Below, in pieces: positions 46,209-55,135 of a DNA stretch of 64,000 bases (its first letter is position 1; each line of letters opens with the position of its first letter). The stretch is taken from contig NZ_JAAIII010000002.1 of NCBI RefSeq assembly GCF_012932425.1, positions 186,001 to 250,000 of the forward strand. Direction: 5' to 3'. The notes under the pieces were generated by a model. The model was not told the origin of the DNA. It saw nothing but the letters and a program-made list of their open reading frames with translations, and ran no database searches. The DNA comes from Bifidobacterium oedipodis. GTDB taxonomy: Bacteria; Actinomycetota; Actinomycetes; Actinomycetales; Bifidobacteriaceae. Position numbers and translations under genes: made by a program.

Positions 46209-47513
46209 TCAGGCTTTCCACCATGGGCGCAGCGGATACCACTTGCCGTCCGGGTGCCCTTCACGATCCGGCTTGACTGCAAGGAACTGGTGCACCTGGA
46301 TGCCGTCGAGTTCGAAGTTCAACGCGCATGCAGCCATATACAGGCCCCAGACCTTGGCACGTTCGAAGCCCACCTGCTTAACCGCATCATCCCAATGCTG
46401 GGACAGGTTGGCGTTCCAATGGTGCAATGTCAGCGCGTAATGCTGGCGCAGATTCTCCTGATGCACCACGTTGAATCCGGCGTCATGAATGCAGCTTTCG
46501 ATGAATCCGGGGGCGCCCAGATCACCGTCCGGGAAGATGTAGCGATCCAGGAACGCATCGGTGCCCGGCTTGCCGTTCGGCTTGTCGTGGCTGATGGTGA
46601 TCTGATGGTTGAGCAGTCGGCCCATGGGCTTGAGCAGTCGGAACATCTCTTCGAAATAGTTCTGGTAATTGCGGGTGCCTACATGTTCCATCATGCCGAT
46701 CGAGCAGATGCCGTCGAAGTCCTGTTCCGGAACTTCCCGGTAATCCTGCACGCGCACTTCGGCGAGATCGCTCAGTCCCTCGCGCGCGATCCACTCATTG
46801 GCCCATGCGGCCTGTTCCTTGGACAGCGTCACGCCCAAGGCCTTGATGCCGCGCTTGGCTGCGGCGATTACCATCGAACCCCATCCGCAGCCAATGTCCA
46901 GCAATCGCTGGCCGGGCTCAAGCCCCAGCTTGTCAAGCACCAGCCGGATCTTGTTGGTCTGCGCATCCTCCAAGCTCATGTTTTCATTGTCAAACACCGC
47001 GCAGGTGTAGGTCATCGAAGGCCCTAGAAAATCAGCGTAGAACTCGTTGGACATGTCGTAATGGAAGCTCACCGTTTCACTGTCGGCACGCTCGGTGTGC
47101 GGCATCAGCCCGCGCTTGATGCGCGCGAACTTGCTGGGCCCTTCGGTGGCCGGCACCGGCGGCTTGCGCCAGCCATGGCTCAAAATCCCCGCAGAAATAC
47201 GAGCCGCCGCAACAGGAGTCAGCGGCTTGACGTACTTGGCCAGCGACAGCAGGCCGCGCATCGCCGGGTAGGGGTCGGCATAATCAACGCCTTCCACATC
47301 AAAATCACCCAGCACATAGGCACGCACCACACCGATTTCATTGGGGTGGGCCAGCAGCTGATACATGCAATTGGGGCTTGCGATTTTCACTTTCAGCTGC
47401 GCGTTCGGATCGCCGAAATGCGAGCCGTCGAAGGCGTCCACTCGCACCGGCGCCTGCTCGTCCAGCAGCAAGCCCAGCATTTCGCTGATTGTCATTGATT
47501 TGCCATTCGCCAT
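46209..47513 (-). CDS. cfa: Cyclopropane-fatty-acyl-phospholipid synthase
   Basis: A 434-residue SAM-dependent methyltransferase that adds a methylene bridge to unsaturated acyl chains in membrane lipids. The SAM site is RLLDIGCGWGSMVIAAA; also QAAWANEWIAREGLSD, the active-site region ICSIGMMEHVGTRNYQNYF and GAPGFIESCIHDAGFNVVH. The N-terminal 130 residues form the Cfa-specific lipid domain. The ATG at 47513 has GAAGGAAG 7-8 nt upstream. It is divergent from rpoZ. Confidence 0.95.
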   Translation of the reverse strand: MANGKSMTISEMLGLLLDEQAPVRVDAFDGSHFGDPNAQLKVKIASPNCMYQLLAHPNEIGVVRAYVLGDFDVEGVDYADPYPAMRGLLSLAKYVKPLTPVAAARISAGILSHGWRKPPVPATEGPSKFARIKRGLMPHTERADSETVSFHYDMSNEFYADFLGPSMTYTCAVFDNENMSLEDAQTNKIRLVLDKLGLEPGQRLLDIGCGWGSMVIAAAKRGIKALGVTLSKEQAAWANEWIAREGLSDLAEVRVQDYREVPEQDFDGICSIGMMEHVGTRNYQNYFEEMFRLLKPMGRLLNHQITISHDKPNGKPGTDAFLDRYIFPDGDLGAPGFIESCIHDAGFNVVHQENLRQHYALTLHHWNANLSQHWDDAVKQVGFERAKVWGLYMAACALNFELDGIQVHQFLAVKPDREGHPDGKWYPLRPWWKA

Positions 47514-47675
47514 TTCAACACTTCCTTCACAAGTGAGAATGTGTATGTAATATCCAAGAACCGCAATATCAAGCCTGAATAATATGTCGCCCGCCGGATA
47601 TGCCCTGCTAGACAAGGTCTTGCGCAACACCTATACTCGGTAAGGTTTCGATAGTTTTTTGTTTGGAGAAATATC

Positions 47676-47960
47676 ATGGCTTTTGGCACCGATCCCACTC
47701 CGAGCGGCCTTGCGGACCCGCCGATCGACGATCTTATGCAGCACGCCGATTCGAAGTATGCACTGGCCATCTTCGCCGCCAAGCGCGCTCGTCAGATCAA
47801 CTCCTACTTCACCCAGCTCAACGAGGGCCTGCTGCAGAACGTTGGCCCGCTGGTCGAATACCAGAATCAGGAAAAGCCGCTGTCCATCGCCTTCCGCGAA
47901 ATCGACGAGGGCTTGCTTGAGGAAACCTTGGGCGAGGACGACGTCAACGAAGGCAACTGA
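47676..47960 (+). CDS. rpoZ: RNA polymerase omega subunit
   Basis: A 94-residue protein with the omega core [21 protein letters not shown] and the later [15 protein letters not shown]. It binds beta-prime and helps RNA polymerase assembly. TTGGAGAA lies 6 nt before the ATG. It stands upstream of metK, an arrangement related to the actinobacterial gmk-rpoZ-coaBC-metK cluster but without gmk and coaBC. Confidence 0.95.
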   Translation: MAFGTDPTPSGLADPPIDDLMQHADSKYALAIFAAKRARQINSYFTQLNEGLLQNVGPLVEYQNQEKPLSIAFREIDEGLLEETLGEDDVNEGN

Positions 47961-48093
47961 TTCGGGCACATCCAGCCGCCTACGCCTCGCTGGTTGACGA
48001 CGGATTCGACACTGTTGCAGCATATTTTCGACCAATGCCTTGCTTCGTGACGACGAATCGGCTATAACTCAACATCAGGAGCGAACGGATGTA

Positions 48094-48137
48094 AGGGCTC
48101 GCGCCACCGACCTTAAGGATGGCACGGGCCCTTTTTC
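48094..48137 (+). terminator. Terminator or attenuator between rpoZ and metK
   Basis: A stem of about 13 bp with one wobble and one mismatch (48094-48106 with 48120-48132, loop containing CCTTAAGG) is followed by CTTTTTC. It is 134 bases after rpoZ and 75 bases before the metK ATG. It may end the rpoZ transcript or act as an attenuator for metK. I could not match the upstream sequence to a known SAM riboswitch class. Confidence 0.65.
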
Positions 48138-48211
48138 ATGCTTGGCTCCCCCAATATCCGTATCATTGTGCCTCGCCCAAGCGCGGGGCGATAAGTCCGA
48201 AAAGGGATGAT

Positions 48212-49420
48212 ATGACAGAAGAAAAACGGCTTATTTCCGCCGAATCAGTAACTGAAGGCCACCCGGACAAGGTGTGCGATCAGATTTCCGACGCGATTCT
48301 GGACGATTTGCTGGCCCAGGATCCCACCTCCCACGTCGCAGTGGAAACCTCCGCCGCCACCGGTGTATTCCTGGTGTTCGGCGAAGTGACTTCCGAAGGG
48401 TATTGCGATGTGCAGTCCAAGGTGCGCGAAACGTTGCGCAACATCGGCTATACCTCGTCCGAAGTCGGTCTTGATGCCGATTCCTGCGGTGTGATCGTAG
48501 CCATCACCGAGCAGAGCGCCGAGATCAACCAAGGCGTGAATCGTCTTGGTGCCGAGGCTTCTCGCGAGGAACGCTACGAATCCCAGGGTGCCGGCGATCA
48601 GGGTGTGATGTTTGGTTATGCCACCGATGAGACGCCGACGTTTATGCCGCTGCCGATTTATTTGGCGCATCGCCTCGCCTTCCGTCTGACCGAAGTGCGC
48701 AAGTCCGGCGAAGTGCCGCATCTGCGCCCGGATGGTAAAACGCAGGTCACCATCGAATACGACGATGATGATCGGCCGGTCAGGCTTGACACCGTGCTCA
48801 TCTCCACCCAGCATGATCCGGAAGTGACGCAGGCCTGGCTTGCGGCGCAGCTTAAGGAGCATGTGATCAACCCGGTGCTTGATGAAGTGCTGGGCGATGC
48901 CGTGGCCCATGACTCGTACCGTCAATTGGTCAATCCCACTGGTTCCTTTGTGCTCGGAGGCCCGGCTGCCGACGCCGGTTTGACCGGTCGCAAAATCATC
49001 GTGGACACCTATGGTGGCGCAGCCCATCATGGTGGCGGCGCGTTCAGTGGCAAGGATCCTTCGAAGGTCGACCGTTCGGCTGCCTATGCGACCCGTTGGG
49101 TGGCCAAGAATATCGTGGCCGCCGGTCTTGCCCACAGGGCTGAAGTTCAGGTGGCCTACGCCATCGGCGTGGCTGACCCGGTGTCCATCAATGTGGAGAC
49201 CTTCGGTACTGAAGCGCCTGGCGTCACGCGTGGTGCCATCGCCGCGGCCGTGCGCAAGGTGTTCGATCTGCGCCCGGCTGCCATTATCGACGAACTTGAA
49301 CTGAAGCGCCCGATCTATCTGAAGACGGCCGCCTACGGTCATTTCGGCCGCACCGACGTGGAATTCCCCTGGGAACGCACCGACAAAGTCGACGAGCTCA
49401 AGGCCGCATTGAACAGCTGA
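48212..49420 (+). CDS. metK: S-adenosylmethionine synthetase
   Basis: A 402-residue enzyme that makes SAM from methionine and ATP. The N-terminal motif [20 protein letters not shown], the hexapeptide GAGDQG, the P-loop-like [25 protein letters not shown] and the end motif GHFGR are all present. The ATG at 48212 has AAAAGGGA 8 nt upstream. A hairpin lies between it and rpoZ, and a strong terminator follows its stop. Confidence 0.97.
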   Translation: MTEEKRLISAESVTEGHPDKVCDQISDAILDDLLAQDPTSHVAVETSAATGVFLVFGEVTSEGYCDVQSKVRETLRNIGYTSSEVGLDADSCGVIVAITEQSAEINQGVNRLGAEASREERYESQGAGDQGVMFGYATDETPTFMPLPIYLAHRLAFRLTEVRKSGEVPHLRPDGKTQVTIEYDDDDRPVRLDTVLISTQHDPEVTQAWLAAQLKEHVINPVLDEVLGDAVAHDSYRQLVNPTGSFVLGGPAADAGLTGRKIIVDTYGGAAHHGGGAFSGKDPSKVDRSAAYATRWVAKNIVAAGLAHRAEVQVAYAIGVADPVSINVETFGTEAPGVTRGAIAAAVRKVFDLRPAAIIDELELKRPIYLKTAAYGHFGRTDVEFPWERTDKVDELKAALNS

Positions 49421-49450
49421 ACCGTCAGCCTGCATTTGGCCTGATTACCA

Positions 49451-49499
49451 GTGGCCGGTGTGCATCGCACTCTATACGCGGTGCACACCGGCCACTTTT
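49451..49499 (+). terminator. Terminator of metK, left hairpin of the accessory island
   Basis: An 18-bp stem (49451-49468 with 49478-49495, one G-T pair, 9-base loop) is followed by TTTTG. The arm GTGGCCGGTGTGCATCGC is identical to part of a longer hairpin at 55041-55103, on the other side of the low-GC gene block. Confidence 0.9.
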
Positions 49500-49520
49500 G
49501 ATATGGACGTGCTTCCTCTT

Positions 49521-50075
49521 TTATTGTGCTGCAGTGCAGTTGGCATCCACGTCTTGCTGTATGCCGGACGCATCGCCAAGTGCCGCCTTATCCAGATTCG
49601 TCTGCATATATTCACGGGTGTTGTCATCAACACGCGCGCCTTGCATGAAGGGCATGTCTTTTGCCTTGCCTAATTGTTCCAAGGCAACAGCGGCTGCTTG
49701 TTCATCAGTGGCATAGTGATCAAGCCAATCTTGTTCCCAGGCGCACACCCAGACAAACGATACTGCGGAATCGCCAAAGCCCTTTTCATAGGAATCGGCT
49801 TGAAGCAACTGCTCGTTCATTGTCTCCGGAGGGGTGAATCCTTCTGGGAATTGCAGCTGCGCCAACGATTGCTGATATTCCTTTTGAATGCCTTCTTTAT
49901 CGGTGAAGCTATGCTGCTGTTGAGAATCATCACTTTGGGAATCAACGACCGAGGATCGACCATCGCTTGTTGCTGATGAATTATCGGATCGTAATCCGCA
50001 TCCCGCAAATCCGATTATTCCCATACTTACAGCAACTATCACAGCTGCAATAGTCCTGAATTGCCTATGGCTCAT
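49521..50075 (-). CDS. Putative lipoprotein of the MacB-like export module
   Basis: A 184-residue protein with a lipoprotein signal: TIAAVIVAVSMGIIGFAGCGL with the lipobox FAGC near residue 24. A Ser/Asp/Gln-rich linker follows, then a domain of about 120 residues with FPEGFTPPETMNEQLLQADSYEKGFGDS and FVWVCAWEQDWLDHY. AAGGAG lies 6 nt before the ATG at 50075, so longer forms are unlikely. It is the last gene of the minus-strand export operon, 78 bp after the permease. Perhaps a surface sensor or immunity component; no family recognised. Confidence 0.75.
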   Translation of the reverse strand: MSHRQFRTIAAVIVAVSMGIIGFAGCGLRSDNSSATSDGRSSVVDSQSDDSQQQHSFTDKEGIQKEYQQSLAQLQFPEGFTPPETMNEQLLQADSYEKGFGDSAVSFVWVCAWEQDWLDHYATDEQAAAVALEQLGKAKDMPFMQGARVDDNTREYMQTNLDKAALGDASGIQQDVDANCTAAQ

Positions 50076-50153
50076 ATACACTCCTTGATATAAAACTGGT
50101 TGAACAAACAATCGTGTGATTGGCAACAATGCTTTCTCTTTAGGCCGCACCAT

Positions 50154-51341
50154 CTAGCGCAAAGCCATTGCGGGCTCTAGCTGAGCAGCTTTAATCGCAG
50201 GCACGATACTGCCGAGCATTGCAGTCAGTATCGATGCGGCCAAAGCATATTGCGCAGCCTGATAGGGGTATGACGGGTTTGGAATAGGAGCGTCCGCAGG
50301 AATAAACAGGGGAATCACCATGACCAAAACTATGGAAATGGTTATTGCCAGCGCAGCAATGCACACAGATAGCACAATGCTTGATCCTGCCACGAGAACC
50401 ATGACGTTTCCACGCGACGCTCCAAGAGCCCGCCGGATAAGCAGTTCATGGCTTCGCTGTTCGATATCGGCAAGACCGATATTAATCAACCCCAAGGCTG
50501 CCACAAACAGCAGTAGGAAACCACATACGAAAAAAGCAATTTGCAAATACTGCAGCACATCGGCATAGGAATCACTGTTGTCAATGCGCTGAATGCTGGT
50601 GACTTTGCCATTGATGTTATCGTGAACCACATCGTCAACCAATGATGATATCTGCTGCGTGGATGCAGTGGAATCCAGAGGATGGCATATCACATGCATA
50701 GAAGTTGGATCCCAAAGCTGAGGTTCAAACAAGGAAAACGTGACGGCGTTAATATACATTCTCGGCGTCGAAGAACCATCATTGACCACTCCGGTAATGA
50801 AAGCCTTGGTGATGGTTTGTGTTCGATCTGCTGAAAAAGCTACACTATCCCCAGTCGTGCCATACATGTTTTGGCCAGGCTTGTTGACCACAATTTCAAT
50901 CCCGGCTTGTGCATCAGATTGCGAAAACCAACGTCCTGAGACCATGGGCAATACATAAATGTTGTTATATGCAGCGGTGGTGAGCACAACATCGGCTGTG
51001 GCATTCGGAATCGCATCGCCTGTTTTCGGATTACTGATAACCTGCAGATCATCTTGCATAACAGCGGGAGCCATGGCATACCCGTCAACTTGCTCCATGG
51101 CAGATGCCATATTGAGCATATCGTACGCCGTGACTATTTCATTGTCGCCGAGCGTAAGGTTGAGTTGATATGTCGCAGCTCTTCCAGATAACTGGGCATT
51201 GGTGGCTGCAAGAAAATCGCCACCGATACTGCCTACCAGCGATGCTGCAATCACCGCTATGATTCCGATAAGCATACTGAGCGCGGTCAGCACCGTTTTA
51301 GCAAACGATAATCGCAAATCCCGAACGATCATAGTGAACAT
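50154..51341 (-). CDS. MacB-type ABC transporter permease
   Basis: About 395 residues. An N-terminal helix (TVLTALSMLIGIIAVIAASLVG), a large extracytoplasmic MacB_PCD-like domain (about 40-270), then three C-terminal helices of an FtsX domain (FFVCGFLLLFVAALGLINIG, IVLSVCIAALAITISIVLVMVIPLF, and the last near 365-385). The cytoplasmic loop RSHELLIRRALGASRGNVM is the MacB/FtsX signature. It overlaps the ATPase gene by 4-13 bp, depending on which start is used (51341 or 51332, the latter in an ATGA overlap). Probably exports or senses a peptide at the membrane. Confidence 0.9.
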   Translation of the reverse strand: MFTMIVRDLRLSFAKTVLTALSMLIGIIAVIAASLVGSIGGDFLAATNAQLSGRAATYQLNLTLGDNEIVTAYDMLNMASAMEQVDGYAMAPAVMQDDLQVISNPKTGDAIPNATADVVLTTAAYNNIYVLPMVSGRWFSQSDAQAGIEIVVNKPGQNMYGTTGDSVAFSADRTQTITKAFITGVVNDGSSTPRMYINAVTFSLFEPQLWDPTSMHVICHPLDSTASTQQISSLVDDVVHDNINGKVTSIQRIDNSDSYADVLQYLQIAFFVCGFLLLFVAALGLINIGLADIEQRSHELLIRRALGASRGNVMVLVAGSSIVLSVCIAALAITISIVLVMVIPLFIPADAPIPNPSYPYQAAQYALAASILTAMLGSIVPAIKAAQLEPAMALR

Positions 51342-52027
51342 GGCGTGATCATCCCTCGGTCCATACGAAAGCGTTGTTCGCATAACGCGGCAATGTCAGC
51401 ATCGTGGGTCACCAAAATAAGCGTGCAGCCATCGGCGGCAACCAATTCCAGCAGCAAATCCATTACAGCGTCGCCGGTGTCTTTGTCAAGAGCGCCGGTT
51501 GGCTCATCGCAAATAATGAGTTTGGGCTTGCACGCCAACGCACGGGCAATGGCCACTCGCTGCTGTTCGCCGCCTGACAATGACCTCACATTGTCTTTTG
51601 CGTGATGTGCAAGTCCCACACGCTCCAAACACTCCAAAGAACGTTTTTTCCTGGCTTTGCTGATGCTATGACCCGCATATTCCATGGGCAAAGCGACATT
51701 TTCCCAAACATTCAATTGTCGGATCAGCGAATAATTCTGGAAAACGAAGCCCATATAATTCGCCCTCAGGCGCGCACGTTGCAGATTGCTCAACGTAGCC
51801 ACATCGTGCCCATTGAGCAGCAGCGTACCTTCATAGTGAGCATTCAATAATCCGAGAATGGAAATCAATGATGTTTTTCCGGAGCCTGATTTACCAACTA
51901 TCGCATACGAGGAACCCTTGCGAATAGTGATTGACACATCGTTGACAATGCGCAACACTTCTTTGCCGCCCATCGCTACCGAGGCCGACAAATGCTCCGT
52001 AGACAGCACAGTATCTGCTTCATCCAT
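51329..52027 (-). CDS. MacB/LolD-type ABC ATPase
   Basis: A 232-residue ATPase with Walker A GKSGSGKTS, Q-loop FVFQNYSLIRQLNVWENVALPM, signature SLSGGEQQRVAIARAL, Walker B KLIICDEPTGALD and switch LVTHDADI. The LIRQLNVWENVALP and EPTGALD wording is typical of the mechanotransmission (MacB, LolD, FtsE) class. It overlaps the permease gene and starts 11 bp after the MacA-like gene. Confidence 0.95.
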   Translation of the reverse strand: MDEADTVLSTEHLSASVAMGGKEVLRIVNDVSITIRKGSSYAIVGKSGSGKTSLISILGLLNAHYEGTLLLNGHDVATLSNLQRARLRANYMGFVFQNYSLIRQLNVWENVALPMEYAGHSISKARKKRSLECLERVGLAHHAKDNVRSLSGGEQQRVAIARALACKPKLIICDEPTGALDKDTGDAVMDLLLELVAADGCTLILVTHDADIAALCEQRFRMDRGMITPCSL

Positions 52028-52038
52028 GGTCGCTCATT

Positions 52039-52923
52039 TCACTGGATTCTCTTCGTGGCCAGATTCGGAGCTGTATCAAGCACCTCATCGCCTTCAGCAA
52101 GACCGTCAACGATGACGATACGGGCACCGTCACTGGCTCCCAACGTGACCTCGACTTGTTCCTGCTTGTTGTGGGAGATGCGCGTCACGGTTCCCTTGCC
52201 GGAGCGTCCAGCTACAGCGGACACCGGCAATAGCAATGACGACGATACGGCCGTGCCGCTGATCACCAGGATTCCACTCTCGCCCTCGCGTACATTGTCG
52301 TCTTTAGGAACCAAGCAGGTCATGCGCGTAGACGAAGAGTTGTCGCCGGAATTCTCCTGAGTACCATTCGATTGTTGCGAAGTGCCCGATACCGCTTGCA
52401 CTGGCAGTACGGCGGCACAGTCGCTTGGGCTCTGTCCGTCTGTGATTTGGAATTTACCATGAATGGAATCAGTGGATTGGGTCATCCTCAGCAATCGGCT
52501 TGCATCCAATTCCATGGCGAAACCGTTATAGTTCACAGTGATTAATGGATAATTCAGCGGTACTTGAGTTCCCGAACTTGCTATTGACGCAACCGTTCCC
52601 TCAGCAGGAGCAAGAATCTGAGTATCGGCTACCGATCCCAATACTTGCTGCGACTGTATCGTATCTCCGACATTTACGGTGGACTGGAATACGCCTTGCA
52701 CGGGTGCTGTAACAGCAAAAAGAGCATGAGAGCTAACAACCGCATCGCTGGAAATGGTGGGAACAAGTGTTCCACTCTCTACTTTGACGGTGGAAAGCGG
52801 AACACTTGTCTGCTCGGCATGGCCATTATCGCCGTCATTGCCGTTCGCCCCGCACCCAGCTCCGGATGCGAGCAGCACAGCAACAGCGACAATCCCCAAC
52901 CAACGCTTAGTCTTCATGGACAT
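52039..52923 (-). CDS. MacA/HlyD-type periplasmic-adaptor-like lipoprotein
   Basis: A 294-residue protein. Signal with lipobox-like SGAGC (residues near 16-22), then a biotinyl-lipoyl-like hairpin (VTAPVQGVFQSTVNVGDTIQSQQVLGSV and ILAPAEGTVASI) and a beta-barrel C-terminus (VREGESGILVISG, VSAVAGRSGKGTVTRI, VDGLAEGDEVLDTAP). This is the Gram-positive counterpart of MacA, which would link to the MacB-like permease. There are two close ATGs; 52923 is best placed relative to AAAGG. It is the first gene of the export operon, with a palindrome 68 bp upstream. Confidence 0.88.
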   Translation of the reverse strand: MSMKTKRWLGIVAVAVLLASGAGCGANGNDGDNGHAEQTSVPLSTVKVESGTLVPTISSDAVVSSHALFAVTAPVQGVFQSTVNVGDTIQSQQVLGSVADTQILAPAEGTVASIASSGTQVPLNYPLITVNYNGFAMELDASRLLRMTQSTDSIHGKFQITDGQSPSDCAAVLPVQAVSGTSQQSNGTQENSGDNSSSTRMTCLVPKDDNVREGESGILVISGTAVSSSLLLPVSAVAGRSGKGTVTRISHNKQEQVEVTLGASDGARIVIVDGLAEGDEVLDTAPNLATKRIQ

Positions 52924-52990
52924 CTTCGCACCTTTCAATGTGATCAATGTCGAAGACTACGATAATCCGTTTAATGCATTCCGATTAAGC

Positions 52991-53006
52991 ACATACTATA
53001 GTATGT
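52991..53006. promoter_or_regulatory. Perfect 16-bp palindrome upstream of the export operon
   Basis: ACATACTATAGTATGT is fully self-complementary. It lies 68 bp before the start codon of the MacA-like gene, between it and the kinase stop codon. It is a good operator candidate for the NarL-type regulator encoded next to it. Confidence 0.6.
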
Positions 53007-53064
53007 TTTCAGTAGTTAATAAGTATGACAGTCGGTGAAACAACGTTGTTTGAGAATCGACTGA

Positions 53065-54156
53065 CTATTGGCATTCTTGCTTATTTGGTATATATGCTCG
53101 CAAAGTCCAAGTATGGTAGTCGGTATTGGATATCAGGTATCCACCAAGATCTTCAATTATTCTTCGCTGCATGCGTAAGCCGTTTTTATGACTTCTTTTG
53201 TTGTTTTCATCAGATAATTCATTAATTTGTACTATCGTTGTTCCACTATTGTCGTTCTTTAATGTAAAGATATATCCTGAATCATTGTTGCAATACTTCG
53301 AAATATTGTTAAAGATTTCTCTTATGAGATTAGAGATGGCGTTAAGGATATGCTCATCATGTATACTCTCAGGAGAGAAATGTGAATAGTTGACATCCCC
53401 CACAATACCAATGTTAACAAGCGCTTGATATTCGCGATTGATGAGATCCATAAGCGACATATTCTCTTCTGGAACAATCTCATTGTTATCAAGTATTTTT
53501 ATTAAATAATGAGTATGTCGAAAAGCTTCATCGGCTTTTTCTAGCACATTTTTCCACAACCTACCGTCTTGTATGCTAGAAACACTAATAATATATGACA
53601 AATCATTAGCAACAACGTCATGCATCTGATTCATTATATATAAATCTTTTTTATATGTACTCAGTTCTCTATTTAGCTCAATTTCTTTTACTCTAAAAAC
53701 TTCTTTTTCAGCAAGATTTATAGAATTCATTCTACATAAACATCCAACAAGATAAGCAACAATTAAAGAAGATGCTAATGATACAGCAACTGATTCACTC
53801 GAGGAATACAGTATAATACAACTAACAAAAATAAGACCTATTGGAGCAGAAAAAAGAGTTTTGACAGTATATGAGAATATAGCCACTGACACAAGAATAA
53901 GACCGAAAGCAAAATTCGAACCTTCAACATTAAAAATGCCAAAAATAACATAGCTTAGCAATGTTGATACACTACCAAATATTGGAACAACAAGTGTCAA
54001 TACCGCACAAAGACAATATACAATAATGAGAATGCCGGTGATATATGATACATTCGAATTTACATAAAAGAACATAATAAAATCAAGTATTAATGCAATC
54101 AATACCGCAATCACTATATACGGATGCTTAATTCGTCCCTTCATAGCAGCAAGCAT
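53065..54156 (-). CDS. NarL-type sensor histidine kinase (AT-rich gene)
   Basis: A 363-residue kinase. About six hydrophobic helices fill residues 10-150 with very short loops, so sensing is probably within the membrane. A coiled linker (about 150-180) follows. The phosphoacceptor is in MNQMHDVVANDLSYIISV, matching the HisKA_3 pattern. HATPase_c has AISNLIREIFNNISKYC as N-box and a shortened G-region (KNGLRMQRRIIEDLGG). The gene is clearly AT-rich compared with its neighbours, with Ile, Asn and Tyr frequent, which indicates foreign origin. GGGGGGAG lies 5-6 nt before the ATG. Confidence 0.88.
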   Translation of the reverse strand: MLAAMKGRIKHPYIVIAVLIALILDFIMFFYVNSNVSYITGILIIVYCLCAVLTLVVPIFGSVSTLLSYVIFGIFNVEGSNFAFGLILVSVAIFSYTVKTLFSAPIGLIFVSCIILYSSSESVAVSLASSLIVAYLVGCLCRMNSINLAEKEVFRVKEIELNRELSTYKKDLYIMNQMHDVVANDLSYIISVSSIQDGRLWKNVLEKADEAFRHTHYLIKILDNNEIVPEENMSLMDLINREYQALVNIGIVGDVNYSHFSPESIHDEHILNAISNLIREIFNNISKYCNNDSGYIFTLKNDNSGTTIVQINELSDENNKRSHKNGLRMQRRIIEDLGGYLISNTDYHTWTLRAYIPNKQECQ

Positions 54157-54187
54157 TGTTTCTCCCCCCGCTTTAAGCTATACCATA

Positions 54188-54826
54188 TTAATAAATCTGT
54201 GATTGTAAATACATGGCCACCAATTGCGTTCTGTTGCGCGCCCCCGTCTTCTCCATGGCTCTTTGCAGATGTGTGTTAACCGTAGGAACCGCTTTCCCCA
54301 TCTGTTGCGCTATCTCACCAGAAGTGAAGCCCTGACTGCATAAATCTACGATCTTTCGCTCCGTTGCTGATAATGATTTCGTGCCTTTCAAAGGTTTTGA
54401 CACCATAGCGAACGCTTGTGTTACCGGCAAGAAATGTATTGCTCCAATCGGTTCGCCAACACCTCCACTGCCGACTGTTTTGATCACTTCCAGCATATGC
54501 TTAGGAAATCGCTTACTGACCATAGCCTGCGCTCCAGCCTTTGCAGCATAATCAGCATATCGCTCCAATGGGAAGGCTGTCATTGCAACAATGCCAATTG
54601 TTCTGTTATGCTGCCGAATTCGAGTAATTAAATCTGTTCCAGACATCTCACCAAGCGACATATCCACCAACATGACATCCGGATTGTCGGCATCTATATG
54701 ACGAAGGGCTTCTTCGCCTGTTCTTGATGTCCATATGATATCCAGCTCAGGCATCTGTGAATTCATGAACATCACCAATCCATCGGTAGTCCAATTATCA
54801 TTATCCACTATTGCCAACGTCTTCAT
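54188..54826 (-). CDS. NarL/LuxR-family response regulator
   Basis: A 212-residue regulator. Receiver with IVDNDNW and the phosphoacceptor in DVMLVDMSLGEMSGTDLI. The conserved Lys is in AMVSKRFPKHM. A C-terminal LuxR-type HTH has LSATERKIVDLCSQGFTSGEIAQQMGKAVPTVNTHLQRAMEKTGARNR. The ATG at 54826 is preceded by GGGGG. It comes 31 bp before the kinase gene and probably controls the export genes downstream. An imperfect inverted repeat (TGTAGTA, 6 nt, TACTACA) lies upstream at 54893-54912. Confidence 0.92.
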   Translation of the reverse strand: MKTLAIVDNDNWTTDGLVMFMNSQMPELDIIWTSRTGEEALRHIDADNPDVMLVDMSLGEMSGTDLITRIRQHNRTIGIVAMTAFPLERYADYAAKAGAQAMVSKRFPKHMLEVIKTVGSGGVGEPIGAIHFLPVTQAFAMVSKPLKGTKSLSATERKIVDLCSQGFTSGEIAQQMGKAVPTVNTHLQRAMEKTGARNRTQLVAMYLQSQIY

Positions 54827-55135
54827 GTGCACCCCCACATACAATTCCATTATTACTGTATTCAACAGTCACGATACGTATCTGTGGGTTGCTGTAGTAC
54901 ATTTCTACTACACAGAAGTGGACCGCGCGAAGCTTTGATTCCTTGAAGTGTGTCTTCCTCTATCAATATGGAAATACCCTCGTTGGCATAGCACTACGAT
55001 GAAGAGCCGTTAACAATCAAGTCTGTTCGCGTATAAGTCCCATGCCAAAGTGGCCGGTGTGCATCGCGTATATAGCGCGATGCACACCGGCCACTTTGGC
55101 ATGGCGAAATTGTAGCGATCCTCTAATAACGGCAA
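54827..55135. other. Non-coding gap upstream of the NarL-type regulator
   Basis: A 309-base spacer without a credible gene. It contains GATACGTATC (10-bp palindrome) near 54873, the inverted repeat TGTAGTA/TACTACA at 54893-54912, and the 28-bp hairpin listed separately. The regulator promoter must lie here. Confidence 0.6.
55041..55103. terminator. Perfect 28-bp inverted repeat, right hairpin of the accessory island
   Basis: Arms 55041-55068 and 55076-55103 are exactly complementary around a 7-base loop. The inner arm contains GTGGCCGGTGTGCATCGC, the same 18 bases as the metK terminator at 49451. It lies 32 bases after the GH59 gene stop, so it can end that minus-strand transcript. Confidence 0.85.

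Noticed and set aside
48061-48211. A known SAM riboswitch (SAM-I, SAM-IV or SMK type) before metK
   Set aside because: I could not find the conserved core sequences of those classes; only a terminator-like hairpin is clear.
49451-55103. Composite transposon ends
   Set aside because: The shared 18-base arm lies inside terminator hairpins. No transposase, integrase or clear target-site duplication is visible, so I describe only duplicated hairpins.
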